Assembly: GCA_902729315.2 (NCBI GenBank)
Contig: LR746276.1
Span: forward strand, 721,169-785,168
DNA: 64,000 nucleotides
Direction: 5' to 3'
Source of the DNA: Spirodela intermedia
Taxonomy: Eukaryota > Streptophyta > Magnoliopsida > Alismatales > Araceae
The notes under the pieces are model-generated. The model saw only the letters and a list, made by a program, of their open reading frames with translations. It made no database searches and was not told the origin of the DNA. This document shows, in pieces, positions 41,909 through 53,100 of this stretch. Numbering within the stretch: the first letter of the stretch is position 1; each line of letters begins with the position of its first letter. The translations under genes were made by a program, and so were the position numbers.

Positions 41909-44244
41909 ATGCGCCCTCCGCGCAGGATAGGAGATAGGGAAGACATTGTAACCTACTCGTCGTCGCAGGTGGCAGGGGGGGAGGTTAGGCGTAGGATCCT
42001 GGAGCTGGCGGCGGGGGAGGTGAGGCGGAAAGTCCTGGGGCTGGGATTCTGGGTACAGAGCTTCCGATGCTTCCCATGGGCGGGGGTAAATTTCTACCTC
42101 AAGGATGAGTTGAAGGTGGCGCCCTCCACACTGCAGATGATTCATAGCTCGGCCAACGTTCCGATGATCGCGAAAGCCCTCTACGGTTTCCTCTCCGACA
42201 ATGTCAACCTCTGCGGCCAGCACCGGCTCCCCTACATAGCCATCGGAGGTACTTTCTCCCCCTCGCATAGACACGCACACACGAAGAACTTGGCTTTTTT
42301 GCCCGTTTAACCGCATCATGATCCAACGCTGAGTATGCATTTTTTCTGAATTGCGTGCGTTCGCCCAAGGTTCTATTCACACAGATGAACAGGAACCCCT
42401 ACCTGTGGCTAGATTCCTATTTTTGCGGATCGAACCTTCCTATTTTCGTCCTTTTTCTAGGTATCGCTTGTATCGATTAACGTGAAAGTTCGACTGTGGT
42501 TTTTATCACTCCTCACTTATTTTATACCCTTCTGCGGGATAATTTGATTCGCTAATTTGGCTCTATATTTATTGAACCGTTATGCCGGACGATTACAATC
42601 TCACGAATCAGAGTCCCAAAGAGGAGACGCCTCAGAGAGACCGAGATTGGGGTGATTCAGATGTTTCCTTTGCTCAATCCTTCTGTTTCTCCTCCTCTGT
42701 ATCCTCTTCCTCCTCCACTCTAACGACTTCTGCTTACCCTCCGCCCTCTCCTTCTTCCCACCCTTCACCGTCATGCCTTTTCTTTTTAGTCTCGCCCCTT
42801 ATTTCTCTCATCTTCCTTCATCTCCTCCTCCTTTCAACACTGGCTTCGGTTTCAGCTTCATCCTAGAACTACGGAGAGACATGGAGCCCAGGGAGGTCCC
42901 AACAGATGGAACTCCACTCCTGTCTGGTGCTCAACATTCTTGGAGACGGTATCTTTAGTCATATAGATCCAGGGCCTGCTATTTGCCATGGAACGTAAAT
43001 TATAAGATTTGGAATTTAATTCAGGTTTAAAGTCGTATCATGTGGGGTCGATGAAGAAACTCTGATGAATTTTTTTTCGATCTGTACGATCTGTGAAGCA
43101 AAAAATGATAATTTCATAGAAGGAAACTAAAATCAGACATAAAAAGTCTCCTCACATATGGATTATGGAGATTACTCTCCTCCAATAGCATCCACTAACA
43201 GAATTTCTGATTTTTGATGCAGCATTACTGCAAGCTCTGTCCTGGTTTACCATTGCTATGTTGCCGGGCTCGTTCATCTCCATCCCCATCTTGACTTTCT
43301 TTCTCTTCATTAGCAACCTCGGTGCCTCCATTGCTGAGGTTGCCAACGATGCCATTGTTGCTGAGACAGGCATGCAGTCCTTTGTGTGGATGCTCAGCTC
43401 ATCGGCAGGGGCCCTGGGTAACCTTCTTGGTGGCATAGCTGTAGACCAGCTCTCTCCTCGGGTCATGTTCTTCATCTTTGGGGTCATCGTCGCAGTTCAG
43501 TTCTCTGCAATCATCAACATTCCCGAGAGCTCCCTCAACCTGCAGAAGAAGAGGAGAAAGGCCCCCTCATCAAAACCCCCGACCATTGGCGGCCGGGCCG
43601 AGGAGCTGTTGGTGGTGCTCAGTAATCCGGAGATTCTCCATTCCATCAGCTGGTTTGCATCCTCGTATGCTCTCGTGCCGATCTTGATGGGTACCCTGTT
43701 CTATTACCACACTCAGCAGCTGGGGCTCAGCCCCTCTATCCTTGGCCTCACCAAGGTATTTAGTCATGTGGCCCTGCTGGCCTTGTCTATGGTCTACAAC
43801 AAGTGGCTTAAACAGGTGCCCACGAGGAAGCTGCTATCAGTGCTGCAAATTACAATTACCCTCCTCATGCTGTCCGATGTCCTGTTTGTGAAGGGGTTTT
43901 ATAGAGGAATGGGGCTGCCAGATGGTGTATATGTGGTGTTCTTCTCCGGCTTGCAGGAAGCTCTCTGTCAGTTTAAGGTTCTGCCTTTCAGTATCATGGT
44001 GGCCAAGCTGTGCCCTCCCGGGTGCGAAGGCTCCGTCATGGCCTTCCTCATGTCTGCAACAGCCCTGGCGGGCATCATCAGCGGCTGCCTGGGCGTGACT
44101 CTTGCAGGGGTCTGCGGTGTGGCGGCAGGGGATTTCTCAGGGTTGCCCAAGGCCATTGTCGTGGAGGCCACCTGCTGTCTTCTTCCCCTGTTCTGGTCCT
44201 CTTGGATTCCTGGCGATCAGAGGCGCAACATAAAGAGAGAATGA
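41909..44244 (+). CDS. Folate-biopterin transporter (BT1/FBT family) membrane protein
   Basis: Exons 41909-42248 and 43223-44244 (intron 974 bp), 453 residues from the first in-frame ATG at 41909. The join G|CA restores ...YIAIGALLQALSW. Family landmarks: GFWVQSFRCFPWAGVNFYLKD, APSTLQ...A..PM.AKALYGFLSD, GQHRLPYIAIGA, and the very conserved FISNLGASIAEVANDAIVAE. About 11-12 hydrophobic segments follow in the second exon, including FSGLQEALCQFKVLPFSI and PPGCEGSVMAFLMSATALAGI. FBT members belong to the major facilitator superfamily; Arabidopsis and cyanobacterial homologues carry folates in the plastid envelope. Which pteridine or folate this one moves, and in which membrane, cannot be told here. 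The N-terminus is short and Arg-rich. It is convergent with the E-class PPR gene. Confidence 0.88.
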
Positions 44245-44627
44245 AGGTTCGGGATGAGGTATTGGGTTTCACTTTCATTGCCTTGTAGTGTAATTACTTC
44301 ATTTCTGCTCAGTCAGCGTTCTTCCTTTCGTAAGCAAATGAAGCCATTCCTATAAATCTGTGTGCCGAAGCTGGTCTGGCGCTCTCAAATTCCATGGAGC
44401 TATGTATCTTGCGATTCAGCTTGCTGTATACCCTACATTCCTGTCTGTATAGAGGGAGAAATATAGTATTAAAACTTTCTTAATTGGTTGCCACACGATT
44501 TATTGTGTCATACGTTTGACTTTCATGGAGTTGTCGATCAGCGACTCCAATCATTCGTAGGAATCTATCTTTCATGTGAAATTAGCAGTCTATTATCCCC
44601 TTTTCGGATCTGTATTCCGTCTGATTA
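44245..44627. other. Convergent intergenic region
   Basis: 3' UTRs of the transporter (+) and the PPR gene (-) meet here. No gene or repeat recognised. Confidence 0.5.
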
Positions 44628-46502
44628 TCATTGTTTTTGCTCGCTGTTAAATCCCAAGATCCTGGGGGGAGCTGAATGATCGGTGCCTCGAGAATCTGCA
44701 TCTCCTTGAGGATCGTAGCCCAGGAGTCTGAGGTGGCTCCCCAGCCCAGCGAGCATCTTCATGATCCCCTCCGACTCCGGGTGCGAGCTGTCGCCGGCGG
44801 TGAAGTCATGGACGACGTCGTCCACCTCGATGGAGCTGGACCCGGTCAGCTTCTGCGCGCCGACGGCCCTCATCTGGGTCCTCACCGCCGCCATGAAGTC
44901 CCATCGACCGGCGGCGGCGTAGATGCTGGACATGGCGGCCAAGTTCCCGGCGTCCGCGGGCCGGAGCCTCGCCAGCTCCCCGGCCACTTGCTCGGCGAGG
45001 CCTACGTCGCCGTGCGTCCTGCATGCGCTGAGGAGGGTCCCCCAGACGACGGCGTTGGGCTCGATCGGCATCCCCTTAACGAATCGGAACGCCTCTTCCA
45101 GCAGCCCGCTCCTGCCGAGGAGATCAACCATGCAGCCGTAATGCTCGATCTGCGGCGTCACGCTGTAGTCCCTATCCATGGCGGAGAAGAACCGGCGGCC
45201 CTCCTCGACGCGCCCGGCATGCGTGCAGGCGCAGAGCACGCCGAGGAAGGTCACCCCGTCGGGGACAATCCCGTCTTCTTCCTCCATCCGCGAGAAGAGC
45301 GCGAGGGCTTCCTCGCCGCGCCCGTGCGTGGCGAGCCCCTGCACCATGGAGTTCCACGAAACCCGGTCCCTCTCCGGTGTGGCCTGGAAGACGCCCCACG
45401 CCCTGCGCAGGTCCCCGCACTTGGCGTACATGTCGAGCAGCGCATTGCAGACCTTGGTGGTGCGCCTCGCCTTGGTCCTGGTTATATGCGCCTGCACCTT
45501 CTCCCCCAGTCCGAGTAGCCCGGATTCGGCGCAGGCGGAGAGGATGCTCACGACGGCGGCGCCGTCGGCCTTCATCCCGGCTTCCTCCATCTGCCGGAAT
45601 AGCGCGGTCGCCTCACGCGTGCAGCCTCTTTCGGCGTACGCGGATATGATTATGGTCCATGAGACCAGGTTCCTGGCCGGCATTTTGTCGAACAGTAACC
45701 TGGCCATCTCCATGTCACCCTTCTTGCAGTACCCGGAGATCACCGTCGACCAAGAGACGACGTTCCTCTCCGGCATTCTCTTGAAAAGCTCGAAAGCCTC
45801 CTCCGCCTCCCCGGCGCGGGCGTACCCGGCCAAGATGGCGTTCCAGGACACTGTGTCTCTCACAGTCATTCTATCGAACAGCCTGCGGGCAGCGCCAACT
45901 TCACCGGACCTCACCAAGCCAGCTATCATGGTGTTCCAGGAGACGACGTCCCGGTGCGGCATTTCGTCGAACAGCTTCCTTGCGGAGGAGTCGCCGGCCC
46001 CCGCGCGGCACCTGGAGTACGAATCGAGGAGCGAGTTGGGCACGAAGATATCCCCCATGAAGCCCATCTTCACGATGTGGGCGTGGATCATCTCCACCTG
46101 CGAGACCGCCGCCTCGCCGGCGGCGGTGTAGGCCCTCAGGAGACAAGGGTACGTGAAGTTGTCGGATAGTACGCCGGCGCGCTGCATGGCGAAGAAAGCG
46201 GCGAAGGCTTGCAGGGGCTGGGAGTTGTCCGCGTGGGCCCTGATGAGTGTGTTATAGAGATGAGCGTTGGGTTGCCCGACGAGGTCGAACGCCGCGACGG
46301 CGGCCGCCATGCGGCGGCACAGCGAGTAGGCGGCTACTAGCTTTGGCGCGACGAAGAGGTCGCGGTGCAGGTCGAGCTTGAAGACCTGGGCATGGGCCTG
46401 CCTTACGAGCCGTGGGTCGTAGCACTTGTGGAGGTCTGCCAGCGTCTGCTCGAGGAATCTGCGCTGGGAGGTCCATCGCGGAGGACGAGTTGCCGTGGCC
46501 AT
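44628..46502 (-). CDS. PLS-class PPR protein with E/E+ extension, organellar RNA editing type
   Basis: Intronless, 624 residues from the ATG at 46502; GC-rich. PLS repeats run from about residue 80 to 480, with the typical V-x-S-W-N-x-(M/I)-I-x-G and A-R-x-L-F-D-x-M-P units (VVSWNTMIAGL, TVSWNAILAGY, VVSWSTVISGY, LVSWTIIISAY). The C-terminal E and E+ region (about 480-598) starts near PNAVVWGTLLSACRTHG and includes SSIEVDDVVHDFTAGDSSHPES. It ends in LGYDP plus a 26-residue tail. The DYW deaminase domain is absent. E-class proteins of this kind bind a cis-element upstream of an edited cytidine in mitochondria or plastids and recruit a deaminase in trans. The target is unknown. Its start lies about 410 bp from the TATA box of the divergent XRN gene. 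Confidence 0.92.
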   Translation of the reverse strand: MATATRPPRWTSQRRFLEQTLADLHKCYDPRLVRQAHAQVFKLDLHRDLFVAPKLVAAYSLCRRMAAAVAAFDLVGQPNAHLYNTLIRAHADNSQPLQAFAAFFAMQRAGVLSDNFTYPCLLRAYTAAGEAAVSQVEMIHAHIVKMGFMGDIFVPNSLLDSYSRCRAGAGDSSARKLFDEMPHRDVVSWNTMIAGLVRSGEVGAARRLFDRMTVRDTVSWNAILAGYARAGEAEEAFELFKRMPERNVVSWSTVISGYCKKGDMEMARLLFDKMPARNLVSWTIIISAYAERGCTREATALFRQMEEAGMKADGAAVVSILSACAESGLLGLGEKVQAHITRTKARRTTKVCNALLDMYAKCGDLRRAWGVFQATPERDRVSWNSMVQGLATHGRGEEALALFSRMEEEDGIVPDGVTFLGVLCACTHAGRVEEGRRFFSAMDRDYSVTPQIEHYGCMVDLLGRSGLLEEAFRFVKGMPIEPNAVVWGTLLSACRTHGDVGLAEQVAGELARLRPADAGNLAAMSSIYAAAGRWDFMAAVRTQMRAVGAQKLTGSSSIEVDDVVHDFTAGDSSHPESEGIMKMLAGLGSHLRLLGYDPQGDADSRGTDHSAPPRILGFNSEQKQ

Positions 46503-47128
46503 GGAGGAGGCGGCGCCGCCCGAGAGTGGCCGCCCATTCTACGCACTACATCACCAAGAAGAAGAAAAAATACAAGCCCAATGAGAAGTTGTTATCCCCA
46601 CGCAAGTGCATGATTATCTAAGGGGTTTTTGTAATTGTGTCTAAATAGGCCTCTTACATGCGCTGTTTTTTGGGCTGGGCCAGGTCGGACCTAATTTCAT
46701 TATTGGGTGCTGTGAGGCCCAAATCGGGAAAAGTGGAAGTCGCGGGCCCACGGTAGTAACCTGGAGAGCGTTCGGGAATATTCGCACAGGGTCCAGATAA
46801 TCCTTGCCGTTGGTTGTATGAGCTGGTTGATCCGTATGATCAGCGCGGAAGTGAGCTGGCCAGAGTGGGGCCCACATAGGGAAAAAAATCTCGCAATATC
46901 TTTATGGCTAACGTATATAAACGGAGACAGGGTGCCGGCACTTGGATCGGTTCGACTCGGGCCCAGTTAGGGTTTGTTCTTGCGCTGGTCTGCTTCGTAG
47001 TTTGCTTAGATCTCTTCTCTCTCTCTCTCTCTCTCTCTCTCCCTCCCCCTCGCTGGCTCGCTCCACCGCAGTCTCGTTTCCATTTGTATCTGAGTTGGTG
47101 TTGCGAGAAGAAAGGAAGCCGGGGGGTG
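46503..47128. promoter_or_regulatory. Divergent promoter region, PPR (-) and XRN (+)
   Basis: Contains TATATAAA at 46914-46921 for XRN, a GGCCCA/TGGGCC-rich stretch (46670-46760; site II/telo-like motifs are common in promoters of housekeeping and organelle genes) and a CT-rich tract (47021-47042) in the XRN leader. The 46904 frame overlaps the TATA box and is not a gene start. Confidence 0.55.
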
Positions 47129-50100
47129 ATGGGAGTACCTGCGTTCTACCGATGGCTGGCGGAGAAGTACCCGATGGTGGTGGTGGACGTGGTGGAGGAG
47201 GAGCCTGTAGTGGTGGAGGGTGTCTCGATTCCCGTCGACACGTCCAAGCCTAACCCCAATGGCATCGAGTTTGACAACCTCTACCTCGACATGAATGGCA
47301 TCATCCACCCCTGCTTTCACCCCGAGGACAGGGTAAGCGCGGAAGCATTCATGGGCTTCTTTGTTTTCTTTTCGAAACCATTTTCTTCTTCTCTGGCAGC
47401 ACTGTGAAAAATTGTTTTAGGAATTTGGTATATCCTTATACATTTCACTGACGTGTGCGGCATCAAAAATTAAATGTAAGAAGAGGGAAAAAATGTCTTC
47501 GATGGAAGTTCTGGCGGTTATAGGAACATATTCTGGGGTCAATATGCCAAGAGTATGATTAAGTGGGGATCCCTTGTAAACGCGTGGAAATTTTTCTGAG
47601 TTTTTGTTCCAGTTTGCTCAGAGTGTATGAATTGATGGGCCTCAGCTATGCAGAATAATTCATTGAGAAAATATTTTGCGAAAATGTTCAGCTGTTTGGT
47701 ACTATGTGAATCTTTGCATTTTTTTTATGCCGAGTGTTGATCCAAGAATTTAAGTGTTTGCTGACTTTGTTTTGGATGCTTCTAAAGCCTGCGCCAACAA
47801 CGTTTGCTGAAGTCTTCCAGTGCATGTTCGACTACATTGACAGATTATTCGTGATGGTTCGGCCTAGAAAGCTTCTTTACATGGCTATTGGTGAGTGCAA
47901 GTTACTGTTATCCTGAACCGGTGTATTGTCAGTCAGTTGACAAGAATGGTACAAATGGTAGCTGTAGTTTATCCTTAGCTCTGTACTCATGGAACGTATG
48001 ATCATATTCAGTAGCTTCAATCGGGATCCCAAGCATGTGATTGATATTTTCATAAGTAGATTTGGATACATCTGCACATAGATTCAGCCCCACATCTGAA
48101 TGAATTAGCTAAGTTTTACATTTTTTTGGTGTTCTAGTTTAACATGTTTTTTGCTGGGTTGTAGTGATGTATGTGTTGAATTTTCTCTGTAGATGGTGTC
48201 GCACCTAGGGCGAAAATGAACCAGCAACGGTCTAGGCGTTTCAGAGCGGCTAAGGATGCAGCAGAAGTGGTGGGCTCCTATTTTTCATAACGTCTTACTC
48301 TACTCTCTCTTGCTCCGTGACAAAGATTTAACACTAAATACAAGTGATACGATTTAACTATGCACTTCGTTTTCTTCAGGCAGCAGAAGAGGAGAGATTA
48401 CGTCAAGAGTTTGAGAGCGAGGGAAGAAAACTTCCTCCCAAACAGGAATCTCAAGTTTTTGATTCTAATGTTATCACTCCTGGGACTGAGTTCATGGCTG
48501 TCCTATCGGTTGCGCTTCAGTACTATATTCATTTGAGGCTGAATCATGAAGAAGGATGGAAAAATATCAAGGTATGAATTTTGCATCTGCACATGCTCAT
48601 ATGTTGGTAACACAAGTTACCTTTGTTTTAATATTCGTTTATATTGATGCAATTGCTTCAGAGAGCTGCTTATTAGTAATAGTAACAAAACCTGGTCTTT
48701 GCTTATTGTGTAATTTCTTGAAGGTTATCCTTTCTGATGCAAATGTTCCTGGTGAAGGGGAGCACAAGGTTATGTCCTACATTCGCCTCCAAAGAAACCT
48801 ACCAGGCTATGACCCAAACACTCGCCACTGCTTATATGGTCTGGTATGTTATTTTCTTCATTCTTGCCCAAGTACCTTCTGAAGAAAGGAGATCTAAGTT
48901 ACATAATTTCAACCATGAATTTATTTCCACGTTGGGGCAGCATATGTCATTGTGATTTTACTATAAACTACATGCTACCTTGTTTAGGATTGAAAAGGCC
49001 TTCCGGACTCTTGTGTTTCTCAGCTGTCTATCTTCTGAAGAATTCGGAGTTGACTTTTTACAAAAAAAAACTCAAGCATCATAGGGAGAGACATGTTAAT
49101 ATGACGTTGTCCTTTTTCTGAAATTTTCTATTAACCAATTTTTTTGTTTATACTGTCAGCATATTTAGTTGTGTTAATGGGCGTTGTAGGCTCTAATGGC
49201 CTCTCTTGTATTGACCTAGTATAGTTGTCCCTCTCTTATGTATAGTAAGTTTGCTTTCTCTATCTAGCATGGTAGCATAGGAGGTTTAGACAAGAATTTC
49301 AGTTTGACACTTATTCCCTTACGGTTTCCTCCAGTGTCTTGCATGTTTTTGTGGCGAACCTGTGCCCTATTTCCTAATCTATGTACAGCCATATGCCTTA
49401 TAATACATGTCTATGGGTGATCTTTGTGGTAACATGTCTTTGTGGTAGCATATATGTAATCCATCTAGCATATGCCTAATCTATCTAGCATGGTAGCATA
49501 TGCCTTATAAAAATCAGCATGGTAGCATATGTCTTTGTGGTGATCTTGCTTTCTCCTACTTATTCCCTCAGTCTCTGGGTGAACTCTTTCAATACAGGTT
49601 GTGCATGATATTCCGCTGTTTTATTGTGTCTGTTGTCCGTCAACGCCTTAAGTTATTAGTTGCTGCTGTAGTCAATCGATGGACTCACTGACCCAGTTCT
49701 TTCATTGCTTTTCTCCTGCTCTGTTGCTGGTGGAAAACTGCATCTTTGCCCATGCAAGCAAACTATCTTTCGCCTCGTTTACTCAACCTTACTTTGACAA
49801 CGGAAAGTCTAAAAAATTTAGGGTTTCATCAAGCCGCTCATGTGATTTACATGCAACTTTTTCACTTTCCTTATCCATATCTTGGGTTGTGAACGAGCCT
49901 AGATCCCAAATGCGGTTTGCCTCTTTGCTTTCTGTTTACTCTCAGAATGGTTTGAACGAGTTTTACTTGCTTAGTTGTTTGATTCGTATCTTGCTGCTAT
50001 TAAATACCTCCTAGTCCCATTCTTGCATCTTCTGCTTAATATAAAGTCTTTCCCTGCACATCTATTTACGAAGTCATTAAGCATTTATTTCTCAATTTTA

Positions 50101-53100
50101 TGTGATAAAGCTGATGTACTATTGACTTGTAAGCTCCTTGATGGGAAGTGTTCAAATAGTTGGTCGTCTTGTGCTAGTAGCCTGGTATCCCAAATGATGT
50201 ATCCTTATGTGAACCAAGCATAGTCATCCCCTCTTGTACTAATTCCATAATTATTCTATCACGAAGATGTACGATAATGAATTTTAGTTATGATGGGTGT
50301 TTTGTTTTGGGATAGGTATATGGTGATTTTTTATTGGTTTGGATGCCCAAAAGTTGCACATTTTTGTTGGTCTATGTTTCGAGAATGTAATCCAAAATAT
50401 GTTCTTGTGGCTTGTACTGAATTTTAGTTATCTTGATACCGACTTGTGCATAGTGAAGTTCTAATCATGCCAGCTTTGGGTGCACAAAATGCATTTTCTC
50501 AAACTTGTATATTCGATCGTAGTTACTAGCTTTTGTGCATCTATGTAGGATGCAGATTTGATCATGTTAGCCTTGGCCACGCACGAAGTGCATTTTTCAA
50601 TCTTAAGAGAGGTCAGTGTTTACTATCATTTTTTAGTCAATTAATTATGTCTAGGGAAATTGACATTTGAACATGAAAAGTTTCTTCCTTGGATTATAGT
50701 ACATGTAACATAATATGGAGGATAGGTATCCCAGATTCTGTTTTCTATGGAAATGAACTGAAAAATGCAATCATTCCTGATTTTCTGGATTGACTCTTTC
50801 AGATCGTGTTCACACCTGGCCAACAAGATAAGTGCTTTTTATGTGGTCAAATGGGTCATTTGGCAGCAGATTGTCAAGGAAAAGCAAAAAGAAGATCTGG
50901 GGAATTTGATGAAAAGGGTGATGAAGCTTCTGTTGTGAAGAAACCCTACCAGGTCGGCTTTTAGGTTTCATATTAGTCACACAGCATCTACAGATGCCTC
51001 TATTTCTGGCAATTAACTTGTTACTTCTTCACTCATCTGTCGTGTCTTTACAATTTGTTGCAGTTTCTTAATATCTGGACCCTTCGGGAATACCTGGATT
51101 ATGAATTTCGAATCCCTAATCCTCCTTTTGAGATTGACCTGGAGCGCATTGTGGATGATTTCATTTTCATATGCTTCTTTGTTGGCAATGATTTTCTTCC
51201 ACACATGCCTACACTTGAAATACGTGAGGTTTGTTTCTACTTGTTTTTTTTTTATTTACATTTTCCTCTCCTTAACTGTTGATGGATCCATGACTTGTTA
51301 GTTTTGGCTAATAACCTTGGCTCGTGCTATCTAACTAAATAACTCCACATTACTCGTTTAATGATTCTTCACGTTTTTTCATCTTACAATTGTGCATTTT
51401 GATGTGCCAGCTTCCAAGTGTACAAGAAGTATGGTGTAGTATTTTTTTATGTTGTAACATCTGAAACTTTTTTGCTCATAGGGTGCAATAAACTTGCTTA
51501 TGGCCGTGTACAAAAAGGAGTTCAAGGCAATGGGTGGTTATTTGACAGACTCGAGCAAGGTTCCAAATATTTGTGATTAACTTTGATAGGTGTTCCATTT
51601 GGTTTTCTCTTCAAGAGATTTTTCTTTGTTCCTCCATGATATTTGATTTTGCCACTATTTTTTTGTTTCCTCAACAGCCAAATTTGGAAAGAGTTGAGCA
51701 TTTTATACAGGCTGTAGGATCCTATGAGGATAGAATCTTCCAAAAAAGATCTCGCTTACATCAGGTTGGCCTTGTTTCCAAGTCTGTTATTTGATAATTC
51801 AGCATGGATAATTTCCATCTTCCAAGAATTACTTCGTCAATTTCGAATATCTTTATCAAGTGATGGTTTTTTTTTCTTCCCACTTATAATTTCTGAAGCA
51901 GTCGAGGCATTATCTTTTCCAATTGTTTTGACATCTAATGACCAATAGTCCAAAGCACTGGAGGACATTGTGTAAAGTTTATTTTCATAAATTGTTACAT
52001 ATACTTTATATAAAAAACATTGACTAATTGAGTGTACGAGATAATGGAAGGCTATGAATTGTTATTAGGAAGCTTGTGTACATTTTGTAATCATTTCAAA
52101 CCTCTGGTTATGATTTTTTGCGAGGGTTTTTTGTATTCGAACATCCGAGGATGATCCTATTCATGTGGCATATTTAGCCGAATAAGAATGGGCGTTTGTG
52201 TTACACATTAAGCTGAACACATGGCTGTCCGTTTGCCCATTCTTGTGAGGCCTATTAGCTTACTTGAAATTAGTCGTTGCTTAAATTTCTCACCTAGTCA
52301 TCAAGCGAATGATGTAGCAGACAATTTTTTGGTCACCTTGGAATTATGACTTCTAATCTATCTAATCTAGCGCTAGGATCTTAATTGGTTGGTACGACAA
52401 CGATCGCACATTATTGAGCCTCATGTGTCCGTGTGTGTTTTGGTCTTTGGTTACCATGATTTTAAAATCTTAAGGATAAGTATGGCCTTGGTTTTCATGA
52501 TTCTTTATGGATTCTTCAGCGGAAAAGATGATTCCTTCCCGTTTGTCTTGTGTGTGTAAATGATGAATAGCTTCTAGGTTCTGTTCTGTTAACAGTGGGA
52601 AAGAGGAGGCAATTATTTCTGCTATAAATTCTGTAACATTCTTTTCATTTTCTATCATTCTGTTTCTCAAGGGAAAATGCATTCGTGTCCACTATATTTT
52701 CCTTCAAAATAATATCATCAGGTTCTGTAGGTGTTCATGTTTACCTCCTAATTTGTTGTCTTTTTTCTTCTTTTTTTTGGGTGAACCAGCGCCAAGCTGA
52801 AAGAATCAAGAGGACAAAGGCGCAAGCAAGACGAGGAGATGATATAGATCCACTAGTCAGACCTGACTTATTGGTTCCTGTTTCTCGTTTTGGGGGTTCC
52901 CGTCTTGCTTCTGCCCCCGCCCCTTCACCATATCAGCAGTTAGGGTCTTCTTTAAAGTCAGAGAGCTCATTGTCTTTTAAAAAAGAGAATCAGGTTGGAC
53001 AAGCTACTACAGCGATGTCAGATCTTGACATTCGATCCAAGAAAGTTGCTCGCATCTCATCACAAGGAACAACTATTGGTGCTGCTCTCATAGAAGCTGA

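Noticed and set aside
41729-42340. 203-codon minus-strand frame over transporter exon 1
   Set aside because: Shadow of the exon; the sense strand has the conserved FBT motifs and a splice donor.
45178-46131. 317-codon plus-strand frame (and a 280-codon one at 44676-45518)
   Set aside because: Antisense shadows of the E-class PPR gene. The sense strand carries clear PLS repeats.
46904-47407. 167-codon frame starting 225 bp before XRN and in frame with it
   Set aside because: Its ATG is upstream of the TATA box (46914-46921), and its end reads into intron 1. The canonical [10 protein letters not shown] start at 47129 is used.
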